Source: Coriobacteriia bacterium
GTDB taxonomy: Bacteria > Actinomycetota > Coriobacteriia > Anaerosomatales > Anaerosomataceae
Direction: 5' to 3'
Length of the DNA: 54,916 nt
Assembly (NCBI GenBank): GCA_016938135.1
Contig: JAFGVD010000035.1
Coordinates: forward strand, 1-54,916
Shown here: positions 8,060 through 19,264 of the stretch, in pieces
Layout of the letters: every line of letters begins with the position of its first letter
Position numbering within the stretch: the stretch's first letter is position 1
Program-made: the position numbers and the translations under genes
The notes under the pieces: model-generated
Seen by the model: only the letters and a program-made list of their open reading frames with translations
Told to the model about the DNA's origin: nothing
The model's database searches: none

Positions 8060-9124
8060 CTAGACGTTGAAGCGGAAGTGCATGACGTCGCCATCAGCGA
8101 CAACGTACTCTTTGCCTTCGATCCGGAGCTTGCCGGCTGCCTTGGCTGCCGCCTCGGTGCCCAGAGCGTCGTAGTCGGCATAAGAGATCACCTCGGCTTT
8201 GATGAACCCACGCTCGAAATCCGTGTGGATGACGGCTGCCGCCTCGGGTGCCTTCGCGCCCACGCGCACCGTCCAGGCGCGAACCTCCTGGACGCCGGCA
8301 GTGAAGTAGCTATGCAGGCCCAGCAGGTCGTAGGCCTCACGGATGAGTGTGTTCAGGCCCGGCTCCTCAAGGCCCTCCATCTCCAGGTACTCGGCTAACT
8401 CCGCCGCATCAAGCTCGGCCATCTCTGACTCGATCTTCGCGCAGATCGGAATAGGCTTCTGCCCGTCGATAGGCGTGAGCTCCTTGCCCAGATCGCCCTC
8501 GTCGACGTTCGCGACATAAAGCATCGGCTTCATGGTCAGAAGGTGCAGATCGTGCAGCTGCACTCGCTCCTCGGCGGTCATCTCCATCTTGCGCGCACGA
8601 TGGCCCTGCTCCATCCACGCCTGCACACGCCTGGCGAGCTCGACCTTCGCAAGCAGGTCCTTATCACGCTTGGCTTCCTTCTCAAGGCGCGGGATCGCTC
8701 GCTCCAAAGTACCCAGGTCTGCCAGGATGAGTTCGGTCTTGATGGTCTCAACGTCAGAAGCGGGGTCCACCCGGCCGTCGACATGGACCACGTTCGGGTC
8801 CGAGAAGTACCTCACGACCTCTGCGATCGCATCTGTCTCACGGATGTTGGCTAGAAACTGGTTGCCCAGGCCTTCGCCCTCGTTCGCACCCTTGACCAAA
8901 CCGGCGATGTCGACGAACTCCACTGTGGCCGGAACGACACGCTTCGGCATTACCAGCTGCTCGAGTCGATCGAGACGAGCGTCGGGTACAGGAACGATAC
9001 CCATGTTGGGTTCGATGGTGGCAAAGGGATAGTTCGCCGCGTCGACCTGCTTGCGGGTGAGCGCGGTGAACAGCGTGGACTTGCCCACGTTCGGTAGGCC
9101 GACGATGCCTATTGAGAGTGCCAA
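8060..9124 (-). CDS. ychF: redox-regulated ATPase/GTPase YchF
   Basis: OBG-family P-loop protein that binds ribosomes and prefers ATP in characterised members. 354 residues from a TTG at 9124, preceded by GAGGAG five bases away; this gives the expected N-terminus MALSIGIVGLPNVGKS, whereas the longer upstream frame has no family similarity. Motifs: G1 GLPNVGKST (9-17), DIAGLVKGANEGEGLGNQF (G3 region) and NVDE in place of the GTP-specific NKxD. A C-terminal TGS domain ends in VADGDVMHFRFNV. It is convergent with the amidase (three-base gap, no terminator) and divergent from lysE. Confidence 0.95.
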   Translation of the reverse strand: MALSIGIVGLPNVGKSTLFTALTRKQVDAANYPFATIEPNMGIVPVPDARLDRLEQLVMPKRVVPATVEFVDIAGLVKGANEGEGLGNQFLANIRETDAIAEVVRYFSDPNVVHVDGRVDPASDVETIKTELILADLGTLERAIPRLEKEAKRDKDLLAKVELARRVQAWMEQGHRARKMEMTAEERVQLHDLHLLTMKPMLYVANVDEGDLGKELTPIDGQKPIPICAKIESEMAELDAAELAEYLEMEGLEEPGLNTLIREAYDLLGLHSYFTAGVQEVRAWTVRVGAKAPEAAAVIHTDFERGFIKAEVISYADYDALGTEAAAKAAGKLRIEGKEYVVADGDVMHFRFNV

Positions 9125-9231
9125 AGATGCTCCTCGTCCGTGTTCCTGATAGCCTTGTTCCCATTCAGAGAGAAACGCCATAGTACTGTACTCGATGTGC
9201 CAGCTCGCCGCCACGTTGCGAAGAAGGTCAC

Positions 9232-9885
9232 TTGGATACCCACTCCATCACAGAGGCGTTCCGTCTTGGCGGAGCAGCATTCCTGATAGGGCTCACGGGG
9301 GCGATGGCTCCCGGGCCGTACCTCACAGTGACTATCACCCGCACACTCCGGGACGGCCGACTGGCCGCAGCGATGATGCTGGTGGGACACGCGGCTTTGG
9401 AGGGAGCCCTTCTCGTGGGCTTCGCATTCGGGTTGCAGACCTTTCTCGCACACCCCACCGTGACAACCGCCCTAGCGTTCGTCGGCGGAGCGTTCCTCCT
9501 TTGGATGGGAGGCGGTCTTCTTCGCGACGCGCTACGCGGGACAATCAGCGCCGAGGCCAGCCCCTCCGCCGCGCCCTCCCGACTGGGACCGGTTCTGCAT
9601 GGTGCCGCGATCAGCTTCTCCAACCCCTACTGGACGCTGTGGTGGGCGACCATAGGCGTGAAGCTCGCCGCCGACGGACTCGCGATAGGGCCCCTCGGCG
9701 TCATAGCCTTCTTTCTTGGACATCAGCTGGCCGATGTAGCGTGGTACGGCTTCGTGATCACCGCCGCATCAAGAGGTCGCCACCTGCTCTCCGATCGCGT
9801 CTACCGAACGACCATCGGTGGATGTGCGGTCTTCCTCGTGTACCTCGGCATCCGGTTCCTGGCCGACGGGATACTCGCCCTCTAA
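9232..9885 (+). CDS. LysE/RhtB-family exporter
   Basis: Integral membrane protein of 217 residues with about six hydrophobic segments. The GAMAPGPYLTVTI stretch near the N-terminus is the family's conserved substrate-path motif; ISFSNPYWTLWW is the second conserved loop. Members export amino acids or related small molecules, but the substrate cannot be told from sequence. The start is a TTG at 9232 with GAAGG about five bases before it; no better start fits. It is transcribed away from ychF and towards groEL, with a shared terminator hairpin after it. Confidence 0.88.
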   Translation: MDTHSITEAFRLGGAAFLIGLTGAMAPGPYLTVTITRTLRDGRLAAAMMLVGHAALEGALLVGFAFGLQTFLAHPTVTTALAFVGGAFLLWMGGGLLRDALRGTISAEASPSAAPSRLGPVLHGAAISFSNPYWTLWWATIGVKLAADGLAIGPLGVIAFFLGHQLADVAWYGFVITAASRGRHLLSDRVYRTTIGGCAVFLVYLGIRFLADGILAL

Positions 9886-9890
9886 CAACG

Positions 9891-9920
9891 AAGAAGGCCC
9901 CTCCGAGGAGGGGCCTTCTT
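9891..9920. terminator. bidirectional terminator between lysE and groEL
   Basis: Perfect hairpin AAGAAGGCCCCTCC followed by GA and GGAGGGGCCTTCTT, 14-base-pair arms, between the convergent stops. The arm ends supply short T-rich tails on both strands, so it can end both the exporter and groEL messages. Confidence 0.85.
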
Positions 9921-9941
9921 GGCCTGACGGGTGAAACGGTA

Positions 9942-11606
<1,665 letters not shown>

Positions 11607-11640
11607 TCATTGCGCAGCATGTGCCGCGGAATCTGTCTGA

Positions 11641-11928
11641 CTAGCCCTCGACGATCGCGAGAAGATCCATCTGACCCATGACGAAGTACTCGATGCCATC
11701 GATCTTGACGGCGGTCTTGCCCCACTCCTTGTACATGACAACGTCGCCTACCTTGACGTCCATCGGCACGCGCTTGCCATCCTCGTAGCGACCATCGCCT
11801 ACAGCCATGACTTCGCCGCGCTGCGGCTTCTCCTTGGCTGAATCCGGAATCACAAGGCCGGACTTGGTGTGCTCCTCGGCCTTCGCCGGCTTCACGACGA
11901 CGTTGTCGAACAGTGGCTTGAGATTCAT
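11641..11928 (-). CDS. groES: co-chaperonin GroES (10 kDa)
   Basis: Lid of the GroEL chamber. 95 residues with MNLKPLFDNVVVKPAKAEEH, the mobile loop TKSGLVIPDSAKEKPQ and the RVPMDVKVGDVVMYKEWG segment. It is the first gene of the groES-groEL operon; the leader is about 130 bases from the predicted start site. Heat regulation by HrcA is indicated by the CIRCE element upstream, although no hrcA gene is in the window. Confidence 0.98.
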   Translation of the reverse strand: MNLKPLFDNVVVKPAKAEEHTKSGLVIPDSAKEKPQRGEVMAVGDGRYEDGKRVPMDVKVGDVVMYKEWGKTAVKIDGIEYFVMGQMDLLAIVEG

Positions 11929-12032
11929 GCTCTACCCTCCTACGTCCTACGCTCCGACTGTCTACGCCCGATACCGTTGCCTTAGTGGGCGCACGTATAT
12001 CTACCCATTTCAAGCTCGGTACTAGAGCGATT

Positions 12033-12059
12033 CTGGCACTCTCAAACCTCGAGTGCTAA
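12033..12059 (-). promoter_or_regulatory. CIRCE element (HrcA operator) of groES-groEL
   Basis: Inverted repeat with a nine-base spacer. The right arm GAGTGCTAA (12051-12059) is perfect; the left arm CTGGCACTC (12033-12041) differs from consensus TTAGCACTC at two bases. It begins about eight bases after the -10 box, so it covers the predicted transcription start, the usual place for HrcA repression. Confidence 0.92.
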
Positions 12060-12067
12060 CAGAGGAG

Positions 12068-12096
12068 ATTCTACGGCTCGCTCGGCGATGATTCAA
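12068..12096 (-). promoter_or_regulatory. groES-groEL promoter
   Basis: On the minus strand TTGAAT (12091-12096), exactly 17 bases, then TAGAAT (12068-12073): a good vegetative sigma-factor promoter immediately upstream of the CIRCE operator. Motif match supported by position. Confidence 0.8.
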
Positions 12097-12165
12097 GGGT
12101 TAACTGCCACAAGTATGAAAAATCTGATGGCTAAACACTCATATCCTGGCACCCTAGAGGCACGG

Positions 12166-12197
12166 GAAGGCCCCGTCAATGAATCGACGGGGCCTTC
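12166..12197 (-). terminator. terminator after the CWB2/PPC protein gene
   Basis: Perfect 12-base-pair stem GAAGGCCCCGTC (12166-12177) and GACGGGGCCTTC (12186-12197) with an eight-base loop, 30 bases after the stop of the upstream minus-strand gene. The tail is not U-rich. It shields the groES promoter from read-through. Confidence 0.75.
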
Positions 12198-12226
12198 ATC
12201 CAAAGGTCGACTATGGAGCAGCGGCC

Positions 12227-13780
12227 TTACAGCGGCGGTACATAAGACGACTCGAATGCGGTCAGTTCTGAGATGACCGTATCACTGACTGCCGAGGTGC
12301 CGCCTATGACGTAGCAGAGCTCGGTAGGCATCCCATAATCATCCAGATAGGTCTTCACAGAGGCCGAGAGGGCTGCCTTCGGGGTCAGAAGGATGGGACC
12401 CTGAACGCCGTCTCCGTTGTTATAGGGATAGACCATGGGCCCGGCGGCCAGCGCGTCGGCAAACCCCTCACCACTGACGAGCACGAAACGGTCCGAGTTG
12501 AGTCCGACGTCGTCGACACCGTGCTCGGCGACCAGTCGCGCAGTCTCATAGCGATTCGATCCTGCCAAGCGTGTGACAGCTGGATCACCAAGCTCGGCAA
12601 CAAACTCTGCCTCGACCGCAGGACTCACGACCATTTCTCCGCCCACTATGAATACCTCTGTGATACTGAGCGCGGCCAGCGCATCGATAGTATCCTGCGG
12701 GATCATGTCCATGGCGACCGGCAGGATGACGCTTCCGTCATAGACGGCCGGCGCTGCGGCCGACAGAGCGTCGGCCCATGCCGCACCGTTCACGATGTAC
12801 GCGGTAGTGCTGGCGCCGTACACATCGTCAAACTCCTCAGCGACCTTAGATGCAGTCTCGTAGCGATTGGCTCCGGCGAGCCTGACGATCTCCAGATTCC
12901 CATCATCGATCGCCTGTGAGACCACAACGGACGCCTCCAGCTGAGTCTCTACGACAGCAGGCACAGCGGCCGTGCCACCAAGGATGTAAATCGTAAGCGA
13001 ATCCCCCATGTAGTAGACCTCAGGGCGCAAGACCCGCTCGATCTCCGCCAGCGTCGCGGCGGAAAGCCCGCTGTCGCTGGAGAGCATCAACGGGGCGTCG
13101 ATGGCCGAAGCCAAAACAGAACCCGCAAGGCCGTCAGCGGGATTCGTGCCGCTGGCTATCACGACGCCTTCGATGTCGAAGTCCCAGTCATAGCTGAACG
13201 TAGCCTGCTGATACATCAGACCGGAAATGGCATTAGCGGTGGCAAATCGGTCCGCACCATAGACTCTGCGCGCATAGCCCTGCCCCCAGCGAAGATCGTA
13301 CATGCCGGTATCATCATCACCGTGTCCGGTGACGAGCAGCAGGTAGTTCCCCGCATCGAGCCTCTCAGTGATGTACTCCGAATAGGCGTCCCAATAGTCA
13401 TGGTCATCCTCGTTGGCCACGTCAGTGAGTGTCCCATCAGCATTGAGCTCGTACAGGTACATATGAAGATCGAAGTCGTCATTGCCGTCAGTACCTTGAG
13501 TCTCGAACCAGAACGGAGTGTCATCCTCGGCAACCGAGAACTTCATCCAGTCCTCATCCTCGTAGCCACTCAAGGTATGGCTGCTCATGGCGGGAAGCGT
13601 CTTTGCAGTAGCGGTGTCGTCGTCAGACTCCCAACTGTCATCAGGAACCGTGATCACACGCTGAACGCTCGTCCCCCCGGGGTGCTTGGTGTCAGCGACC
13701 GAGATGCCCGGCAACACCATTGCCCCTACAAGGCTTGCCACTGTCACGATGGCAAGCAAACGTGAAAAACGCACTCTCAT
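12227..13780 (-). CDS. secreted cell-wall protein: PPC-like domain plus three CWB2 repeats
   Basis: 517 residues from the ATG at 13780, chosen because AGGAGG lies six bases upstream. A signal peptide covers about residues 1-30 (cleavage near SVA-D). Residues about 45-165 look like a pre-peptidase C-terminal (PPC) beta-sandwich: acidic, with DSWESDDDTATAKTL, EDWMKFSV and AGNYLLLVTG. Three CWB2 repeats begin near residues 170 (RVYGADRFAT), 300 (RLAGANRYET) and 403 (RLAGSNRYET). There is no catalytic domain, so it is probably a structural or binding protein of the envelope. The acidic first domain suggests calcium binding, which is inference. It lies between rimI-tsaD and groES on the same strand. 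Confidence 0.88.
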   Translation of the reverse strand: MRVRFSRLLAIVTVASLVGAMVLPGISVADTKHPGGTSVQRVITVPDDSWESDDDTATAKTLPAMSSHTLSGYEDEDWMKFSVAEDDTPFWFETQGTDGNDDFDLHMYLYELNADGTLTDVANEDDHDYWDAYSEYITERLDAGNYLLLVTGHGDDDTGMYDLRWGQGYARRVYGADRFATANAISGLMYQQATFSYDWDFDIEGVVIASGTNPADGLAGSVLASAIDAPLMLSSDSGLSAATLAEIERVLRPEVYYMGDSLTIYILGGTAAVPAVVETQLEASVVVSQAIDDGNLEIVRLAGANRYETASKVAEEFDDVYGASTTAYIVNGAAWADALSAAAPAVYDGSVILPVAMDMIPQDTIDALAALSITEVFIVGGEMVVSPAVEAEFVAELGDPAVTRLAGSNRYETARLVAEHGVDDVGLNSDRFVLVSGEGFADALAAGPMVYPYNNGDGVQGPILLTPKAALSASVKTYLDDYGMPTELCYVIGGTSAVSDTVISELTAFESSYVPPL

Positions 13781-13914
13781 CTTGCCCCTCCTTCCGACCA
13801 CCCCCGTGGCCATCACAGGGCAACACTGGTTGTTATGCCCCGTTTTGGAGAGGAGTCACATCACTGGGCCGCACTTGCTGACGAAGGCCTGTCACCTCTA
13901 TCGCCAGACCACGC

Positions 13915-15404
<1,490 letters not shown>

Positions 15405-15408
<4 letters not shown>

Positions 15409-16220
15409 GCCCTCTGTTCTCCTTCGGGTCCGAGAACGCCTGAGGACGGCACCGGGTCCTGGCGAAGCTTCTCGGCCTCCTCAGCATCAGATAAGCGCGT
15501 GTACACCGGCAGTAGCGCACCGGGATCTGCACGTTCATACGCCGCAGCCGCGTCAAGTCCTAGCACGCTCGCAAGACTCGACGGTCCGGTCTGAATAGAT
15601 GCGGCGGCGATCAGCGACGCGCCCGTGGGGGTCCACAGCGCTGTATCAGCAACCGTCGCCACATCACCCAATGCCTCTACGAAGACTCCGGCGTACTTGG
15701 CCAGGCCGTTGCCTGTCAGTAAAACGGGTTCATCGAGCCTGCTCCGCCACCGCTCGACCGTGAGCGCAGGCTTCTCGGCACGGTCTTCCTCCAGGCGCAC
15801 ACAGCGGCCGCTGGCACACCTGAACAACGCAGGGTACACTTCGCCCCGCATCGCGTCGCCAACCACGCCAAGCAGCCCCTCATGAGTCGAGAAGCGCCAT
15901 GCAACAGCATCCAGGGTGCCCGATCCCACCAGGGGGACGCCCAGACCGTGCGCAAGCCCTTTTGCCGAGGCGACACCGATGCGCACCCCTGTGAACGATC
16001 CCGGCCCTCGGCCCACCGCGACGACACCCAGCTGCTCCATCGTGATGCCGGACTCACCAACAAGGTCGCGCACCGCAGGCAACAGGGCCCCAAGCGCCGC
16101 ACGAGGGGCCGAGAAGTCCCTCTCGGCCACGATCCGCAGCGTCTGCCCGGGTTCGTCGATCGCGGCGAGGCCTATGGCGATGTGCTCCGTTGCAGTGTCA
16201 AACGCGATCACGTACTTCAT
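15405..16220 (-). CDS. tsaB: tRNA threonylcarbamoyladenosine biosynthesis protein TsaB
   Basis: Partner of TsaD in t6A synthesis, an ASKHA-fold protein without its own catalysis. 271 residues; begins [18 protein letters not shown] and has the family motif GRGPGSFTGVRIGVASAKGLAHG. The C-terminal third is longer and more variable than in E. coli TsaB (231 residues), ending in a charged tail. It overlaps tsaE upstream and rimI-tsaD downstream by four bases each, so translation is coupled across the three t6A proteins. Confidence 0.95.
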
Positions 16221-16702
16221 GCCGACACCTCCGGTCCGCCACAGGCCGCCACCCAGTCCACAGCGAGCTGCGATGACCTGGGTCCCGACGGGTTGATCTC
16301 AAGGCGCCGGGTGTCCACGTCTTCGCGGTGTATGACGATCTCCATGCGATCCTGGGGCAGCGCCTCGGGGAAGCGGTCTCCCCACTCGATGAACGACACC
16401 CCGTCGGATTCAAGCGTTCCCCAGAAGTCGATGTCCTCAAGCTGCTCGGCATGCTCCAACCGGTATAGGTCGAAGTGATAGAGCGGCAGCCTGCCCATAT
16501 GGACGAGCAAGATATTGAACGTAGGGCTGGTGACCGGCTCCGGCACGCCAAGGCCTGCGGCCACGCCTTTCACGAAATGCGTCTTGCCCGCACCCAGATC
16601 GCCGCTGAGAGCCACGACGTCGCCGACACGCAACAGCGCGGCAAGCCGGGTGCCCAGACGCTCGGTCGCATGTTCGCTCGAAGTATGGAGGGTAAGAGTC
16701 AC
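16217..16702 (-). CDS. tsaE: tRNA threonylcarbamoyladenosine biosynthesis ATPase TsaE
   Basis: P-loop ATPase that drives turnover of the TsaB-TsaD complex. 161 residues; Walker [12 protein letters not shown] (about 33-43), TSPTF motif, YHFDLYRLE and FIEWGDR segments are all characteristic. The start is a GTG whose last bases overlap the TGA of the uracil-DNA glycosylase gene (GTGA). A four-base overlap also joins it to tsaB. The fourth t6A enzyme, TsaC, is not in the window. Confidence 0.96.
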   Translation of the reverse strand: MTLTLHTSSEHATERLGTRLAALLRVGDVVALSGDLGAGKTHFVKGVAAGLGVPEPVTSPTFNILLVHMGRLPLYHFDLYRLEHAEQLEDIDFWGTLESDGVSFIEWGDRFPEALPQDRMEIVIHREDVDTRRLEINPSGPRSSQLAVDWVAACGGPEVSA

Positions 16703-17340
16703 AACCAGCCTTCCAGTGCTGGAACATTCCCGTGAGGCGTACGTTCAAGGAGCGCACCCAGCACTTTGAAGTCATCGAACAGGACCTCTCGTTTGTCAGG
16801 CGAGTACAGAGCAGCCGCCGGATGGAAGATGGGGAAGACCCGCCGCCCCATCACCTCGAAGAGCCTTCCACGTAGCAGCGTTATGCCCTCCTCGGTATCG
16901 AGGATGTAGCGCGTCGCGAAGTTCCCAAGCGTCACGATCACCTTCGGATCGATGATGCGTATCTGCTCGGCCAGGAACGGTGAGCACGTCTCAATTTCCG
17001 AGCGCAACGGATCGCGGTTCTTTGGCGGCCTGCACTTCAAGACGTTCGCGATATAGACCTCCGGGCGATGGATCCCGATGCTGCTCAGAAGCTCGTCAAG
17101 CAACTTGCCCGCAGCTCCCACAAAGGGTTCGCCGCGCAAGTCCTCGTTGCGCCCCGGCGCCTCACCGATGAACAGAAGATCGGCGTGCGGATCACCAAAA
17201 CCGAACACCAGGGTGTTGCGCGTCTCGGCCAAAGAGCAGCGGGTGCATTCACCCATGCGTTGCCGTAGCGACTCAAGCTCGCCGCCGGAGCCCATCGTGG
17301 CGATAACCTCGCCCATCCCATTACCGCGCTCCGACATCAT
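16699..17340 (-). CDS. uracil-DNA glycosylase, family 4 (iron-sulfur)
   Basis: Removes uracil from DNA in base-excision repair. 213 residues. Four Cys fit the [4Fe-4S] ligand pattern of family 4: Cys32 and Cys35 (ECTRC), Cys103 ([11 protein letters not shown]) and Cys119 (ETCSPFL). Active-site motifs GEAPGRNED (59-67), FVGAAGKLL and FPIFHPAA are present. ATG at 17340 or the adjacent 17337; the upstream GTTGG is a weak ribosome-binding site. The gene sits nine bases after the nitroreductase gene and overlaps tsaE by four bases. Its pairing with t6A genes is operonic, without a known functional link. Confidence 0.94.
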   Translation of the reverse strand: MMSERGNGMGEVIATMGSGGELESLRQRMGECTRCSLAETRNTLVFGFGDPHADLLFIGEAPGRNEDLRGEPFVGAAGKLLDELLSSIGIHRPEVYIANVLKCRPPKNRDPLRSEIETCSPFLAEQIRIIDPKVIVTLGNFATRYILDTEEGITLLRGRLFEVMGRRVFPIFHPAAALYSPDKREVLFDDFKVLGALLERTPHGNVPALEGWL

Positions 17341-17349
17341 CCAACGTCC

Positions 17350-17865
17350 CTACAGCCAGGTGGTGACTTCATCAAGCGGGCGACGCGCAGGTTTTGCAGA
17401 CGACTCAGCCGAGAAGCCCACGGGGATCACAGCAACAGGCGTGATAGGCCGCGTCGCGCCTATGGCGTCGGCCACCGCGCACTCATCGAAAGCGCCGATC
17501 CAGCACGTGGCAAGCCCCCGGTCGACAGCGGCGAGCAAGATGTTCTGCGTGGCTGCAGCGGTGTCCTGTATCGAGTAGAGATACTCCCCGCGATCGCTAT
17601 ACCGCGCCGCACAGGGACGTGGATCCACACACACGACGATCACAACAGGCGCACTTGTGGCCCAGCGCTGCGGTAGTGCTGCAGCCAGGCGCTCACGCGC
17701 CTCCGGCGACCGCACGATGTAGAAGCGCCACGGCTGGATATTGCCTGCGCTCGGGGCGCTCACAGCCGCACGGAGAAGAGCATGGAGATCTTGATCGGAA
17801 ACGGCGAGCTTGGTGTTGAAATGCCTGACGCTGCGCCTTTTGCTGAGTACGTCGCTGAACTCCAT
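17350..17865 (-). CDS. nitroreductase-family flavoprotein
   Basis: 171 residues; begins MEFSDVLSKRRSVRHFNTK, the classic FMN-binding opening of the nitroreductase fold, followed by SAPSAGNIQPWRFYIV and the C-terminal ATCWIGAFDE segment. Such enzymes use FMN and NAD(P)H to reduce nitro compounds, quinones or other electrophiles; the natural substrate is not predictable. It heads the operon that continues into uracil-DNA glycosylase and the t6A genes. A strong promoter with a palindrome lies directly upstream. Confidence 0.9.
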   Translation of the reverse strand: MEFSDVLSKRRSVRHFNTKLAVSDQDLHALLRAAVSAPSAGNIQPWRFYIVRSPEARERLAAALPQRWATSAPVVIVVCVDPRPCAARYSDRGEYLYSIQDTAAATQNILLAAVDRGLATCWIGAFDECAVADAIGATRPITPVAVIPVGFSAESSAKPARRPLDEVTTWL

Positions 17866-17898
17866 GAAACCCCCGTGCTGGTCGGCAGATACGATGCG

Positions 17899-17913
17899 GC
17901 CCCGTTACGGGGC
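17899..17913. promoter_or_regulatory. palindrome at the nitroreductase promoter, candidate operator
   Basis: GCCCCGT, one base, ACGGGGC: perfect seven-base arms placed eight bases downstream of the -10 box, over the predicted start site. Position suggests a repressor site, or a 5' hairpin in the message. No regulator is identified. Confidence 0.45.
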
Positions 17914-17921
17914 ATTTCCCC

Positions 17922-17950
17922 ATTCTAGGGACGGCTCCCCGAGTCGACAA
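17922..17950 (-). promoter_or_regulatory. promoter of the nitroreductase-udg-tsaE-tsaB-tsaD operon
   Basis: On the minus strand TTGTCG (17945-17950), 17 bases, then TAGAAT (17922-17927). The leader to the ATG at 17865 is about 50 bases. Same hexamers as the proposed glmS promoter. Confidence 0.7.
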
Positions 17951-18042
17951 CAGCGCGATAACGCCGCATGCCACTGCAAGACGATGCGATTGCAGGAATC
18001 CGCCGCCCGGATGACGAATTCAAGTGACAAGGAGGTGGGCAC

Positions 18043-18387
18043 ATGAATGGTAACCGTCCCGACGTTTCAGACGAAGATATCGGCATGAGGGCCTTCCAGA
18101 TCCGGAAGGAAAAGGCCGTCGAGCGCTCCATGGAGCGACTGCGTCAGGGCCTGAAGAGCAGCTGGAGCTTCTTCGAAGGCAAAGAACTCGACGACTTCCG
18201 GTGGATGATCGGTGAGCTCTGGGCATTCGAGAAGCGCGCCGACTGGGAAGACCTGCACTTCAGCAAGCTCAGTGCCGAAGACGTGCGAGCCATCATCGGG
18301 TATGCGCAGAAGCTCCGGGGCGATACGCATAACACGGTTGAGACCCTGGAACTCGTAGGGGACATCATTCGCGCCCGCAGCATCTAG
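18043..18387 (+). CDS. hypothetical protein, 114 aa
   Basis: I do not recognise this protein. It is small, charged and probably all helical, with a tryptophan-rich middle (SSWSFFEG, FRWMIGELW, KRADWEDL) and no signal peptide, Cys motif or transmembrane stretch. Residues 14-35 are strongly basic-amphipathic (RAFQIRKEKAVERSMERLRQ), so nucleic-acid or protein binding is possible. The gene is well supported by its control signals: AAGGAGG seven bases before the ATG and a canonical terminator at 18412-18445. It is a monocistronic plus-strand gene between two minus-strand operons. The function is unknown. Confidence 0.8.
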   Translation: MNGNRPDVSDEDIGMRAFQIRKEKAVERSMERLRQGLKSSWSFFEGKELDDFRWMIGELWAFEKRADWEDLHFSKLSAEDVRAIIGYAQKLRGDTHNTVETLELVGDIIRARSI

Positions 18388-18411
18388 CACCTCTGCAACA
18401 ACAAGATCAAA

Positions 18412-18445
18412 CAGCCCGTCCAGGAGAACCCGGACGGGCTGTTTT
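18412..18445 (+). terminator. intrinsic terminator of the 114-aa gene
   Basis: Stem CAGCCCGTCC (18412-18421) and GGACGGGCTG (18432-18441), perfect, followed by TTTT. Textbook rho-independent terminator about 25 bases after the stop. Confidence 0.93.
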
Positions 18446-18483
18446 GCTTTGTGGTACACAGACTGCTAACCCGGGAAAGAGAG

Positions 18484-18527
18484 GTGAGACGGTGCCAGAC
18501 ACCCCCCGGTAGGCGGCACCGCCTCAC
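18484..18527. repeat. 13-bp inverted repeat, terminator or REP-like element
   Basis: GTGAGACGGTGCC (18484-18496) and GGCACCGCCTCAC (18515-18527) pair with a single mismatch. The left arm continues into GGTGCCAGACACC, itself a near-palindrome. On the minus strand the arm is followed by CTCTCTTT, so it could end the V-ATPase operon. The form also resembles dispersed GTGCC/GGCAC palindromes known from other genomes. One copy only is visible here. Confidence 0.5.
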
Positions 18528-18578
18528 ACAATTGCGAGCATATCGGCCTTCGGCCCTCCGGCCTTCGACCCAGACGTG

Positions 18579-19229
18579 TCAGGCCTGCTTACGTTCCTTC
18601 GCACGTCGCTCGATCTTCTTCTTGACCTTCTTCAAGCGGAAGTTGTCCTCACGCGCACGCTCATCGAGCGCCTGGCGGATATAGGACACCTGCTCCTTGA
18701 GCGCTGGCACGGTGATCTGCTCCAGTGCGTTGACTCGACGGTTCGTCTTCTGGATCTCCTCGCCAAGCCGCTTCAGACGAGTCTCGATGTCGGCGTACTC
18801 GATGATGACATCCAAGATCCGCTCGAACTTGTCAGCGGTCTCGTCGATTCGGGACGAAACACCGGTGATCGCATATCCACGTGTGAACGACGTACGCATC
18901 GGGCTTTCGCCCTTGGTGACCACCGGCACGGAGACGCCCATGATCTTCGTACCAGTCATATCGATCGTGATCTCACCGCGCGTGGCCATGGCCGCCGAGC
19001 GAACCGACACCACGCCATCGACGGCTTTCGCGATCGCGAGGCTGTACTGCGCCTCGGAGACGGTACGCTGCAGGTCGTTGCTGAGACGCAGCGTCTCGTC
19101 CATGACTGACATGAACTCTATGAGCAGCGCGTCACGCTTCTGTTTGAGAAGGTCCATGCCCTGCTGCGCAAGCGTGATCTGTTGCTTGCGCTCGAGCAGT
19201 TCCGATCTAGTTGGCCGTACTTCTTCCAT
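18579..19229 (-). CDS. atpD: V-type ATP synthase subunit D
   Basis: Central rotor shaft that turns inside the A3B3 head. 216 residues, mostly coiled coil, with the conserved N-terminus RPTRSELLERKQQITLAQQGMDLLKQKRDALL and a C-terminal helix rich in Arg/Lys (RLKKVKKKIERRAKERKQ). It is the last gene of the nine-gene operon, 35 bases after subunit B. Length and pattern match bacterial and archaeal NtpD. Confidence 0.96.
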   Translation of the reverse strand: MEEVRPTRSELLERKQQITLAQQGMDLLKQKRDALLIEFMSVMDETLRLSNDLQRTVSEAQYSLAIAKAVDGVVSVRSAAMATRGEITIDMTGTKIMGVSVPVVTKGESPMRTSFTRGYAITGVSSRIDETADKFERILDVIIEYADIETRLKRLGEEIQKTNRRVNALEQITVPALKEQVSYIRQALDERAREDNFRLKKVKKKIERRAKERKQA

Positions 19230-19264
19230 CCGCGCACCTCCTCTCGGCCGTTACGGACAAGCCC

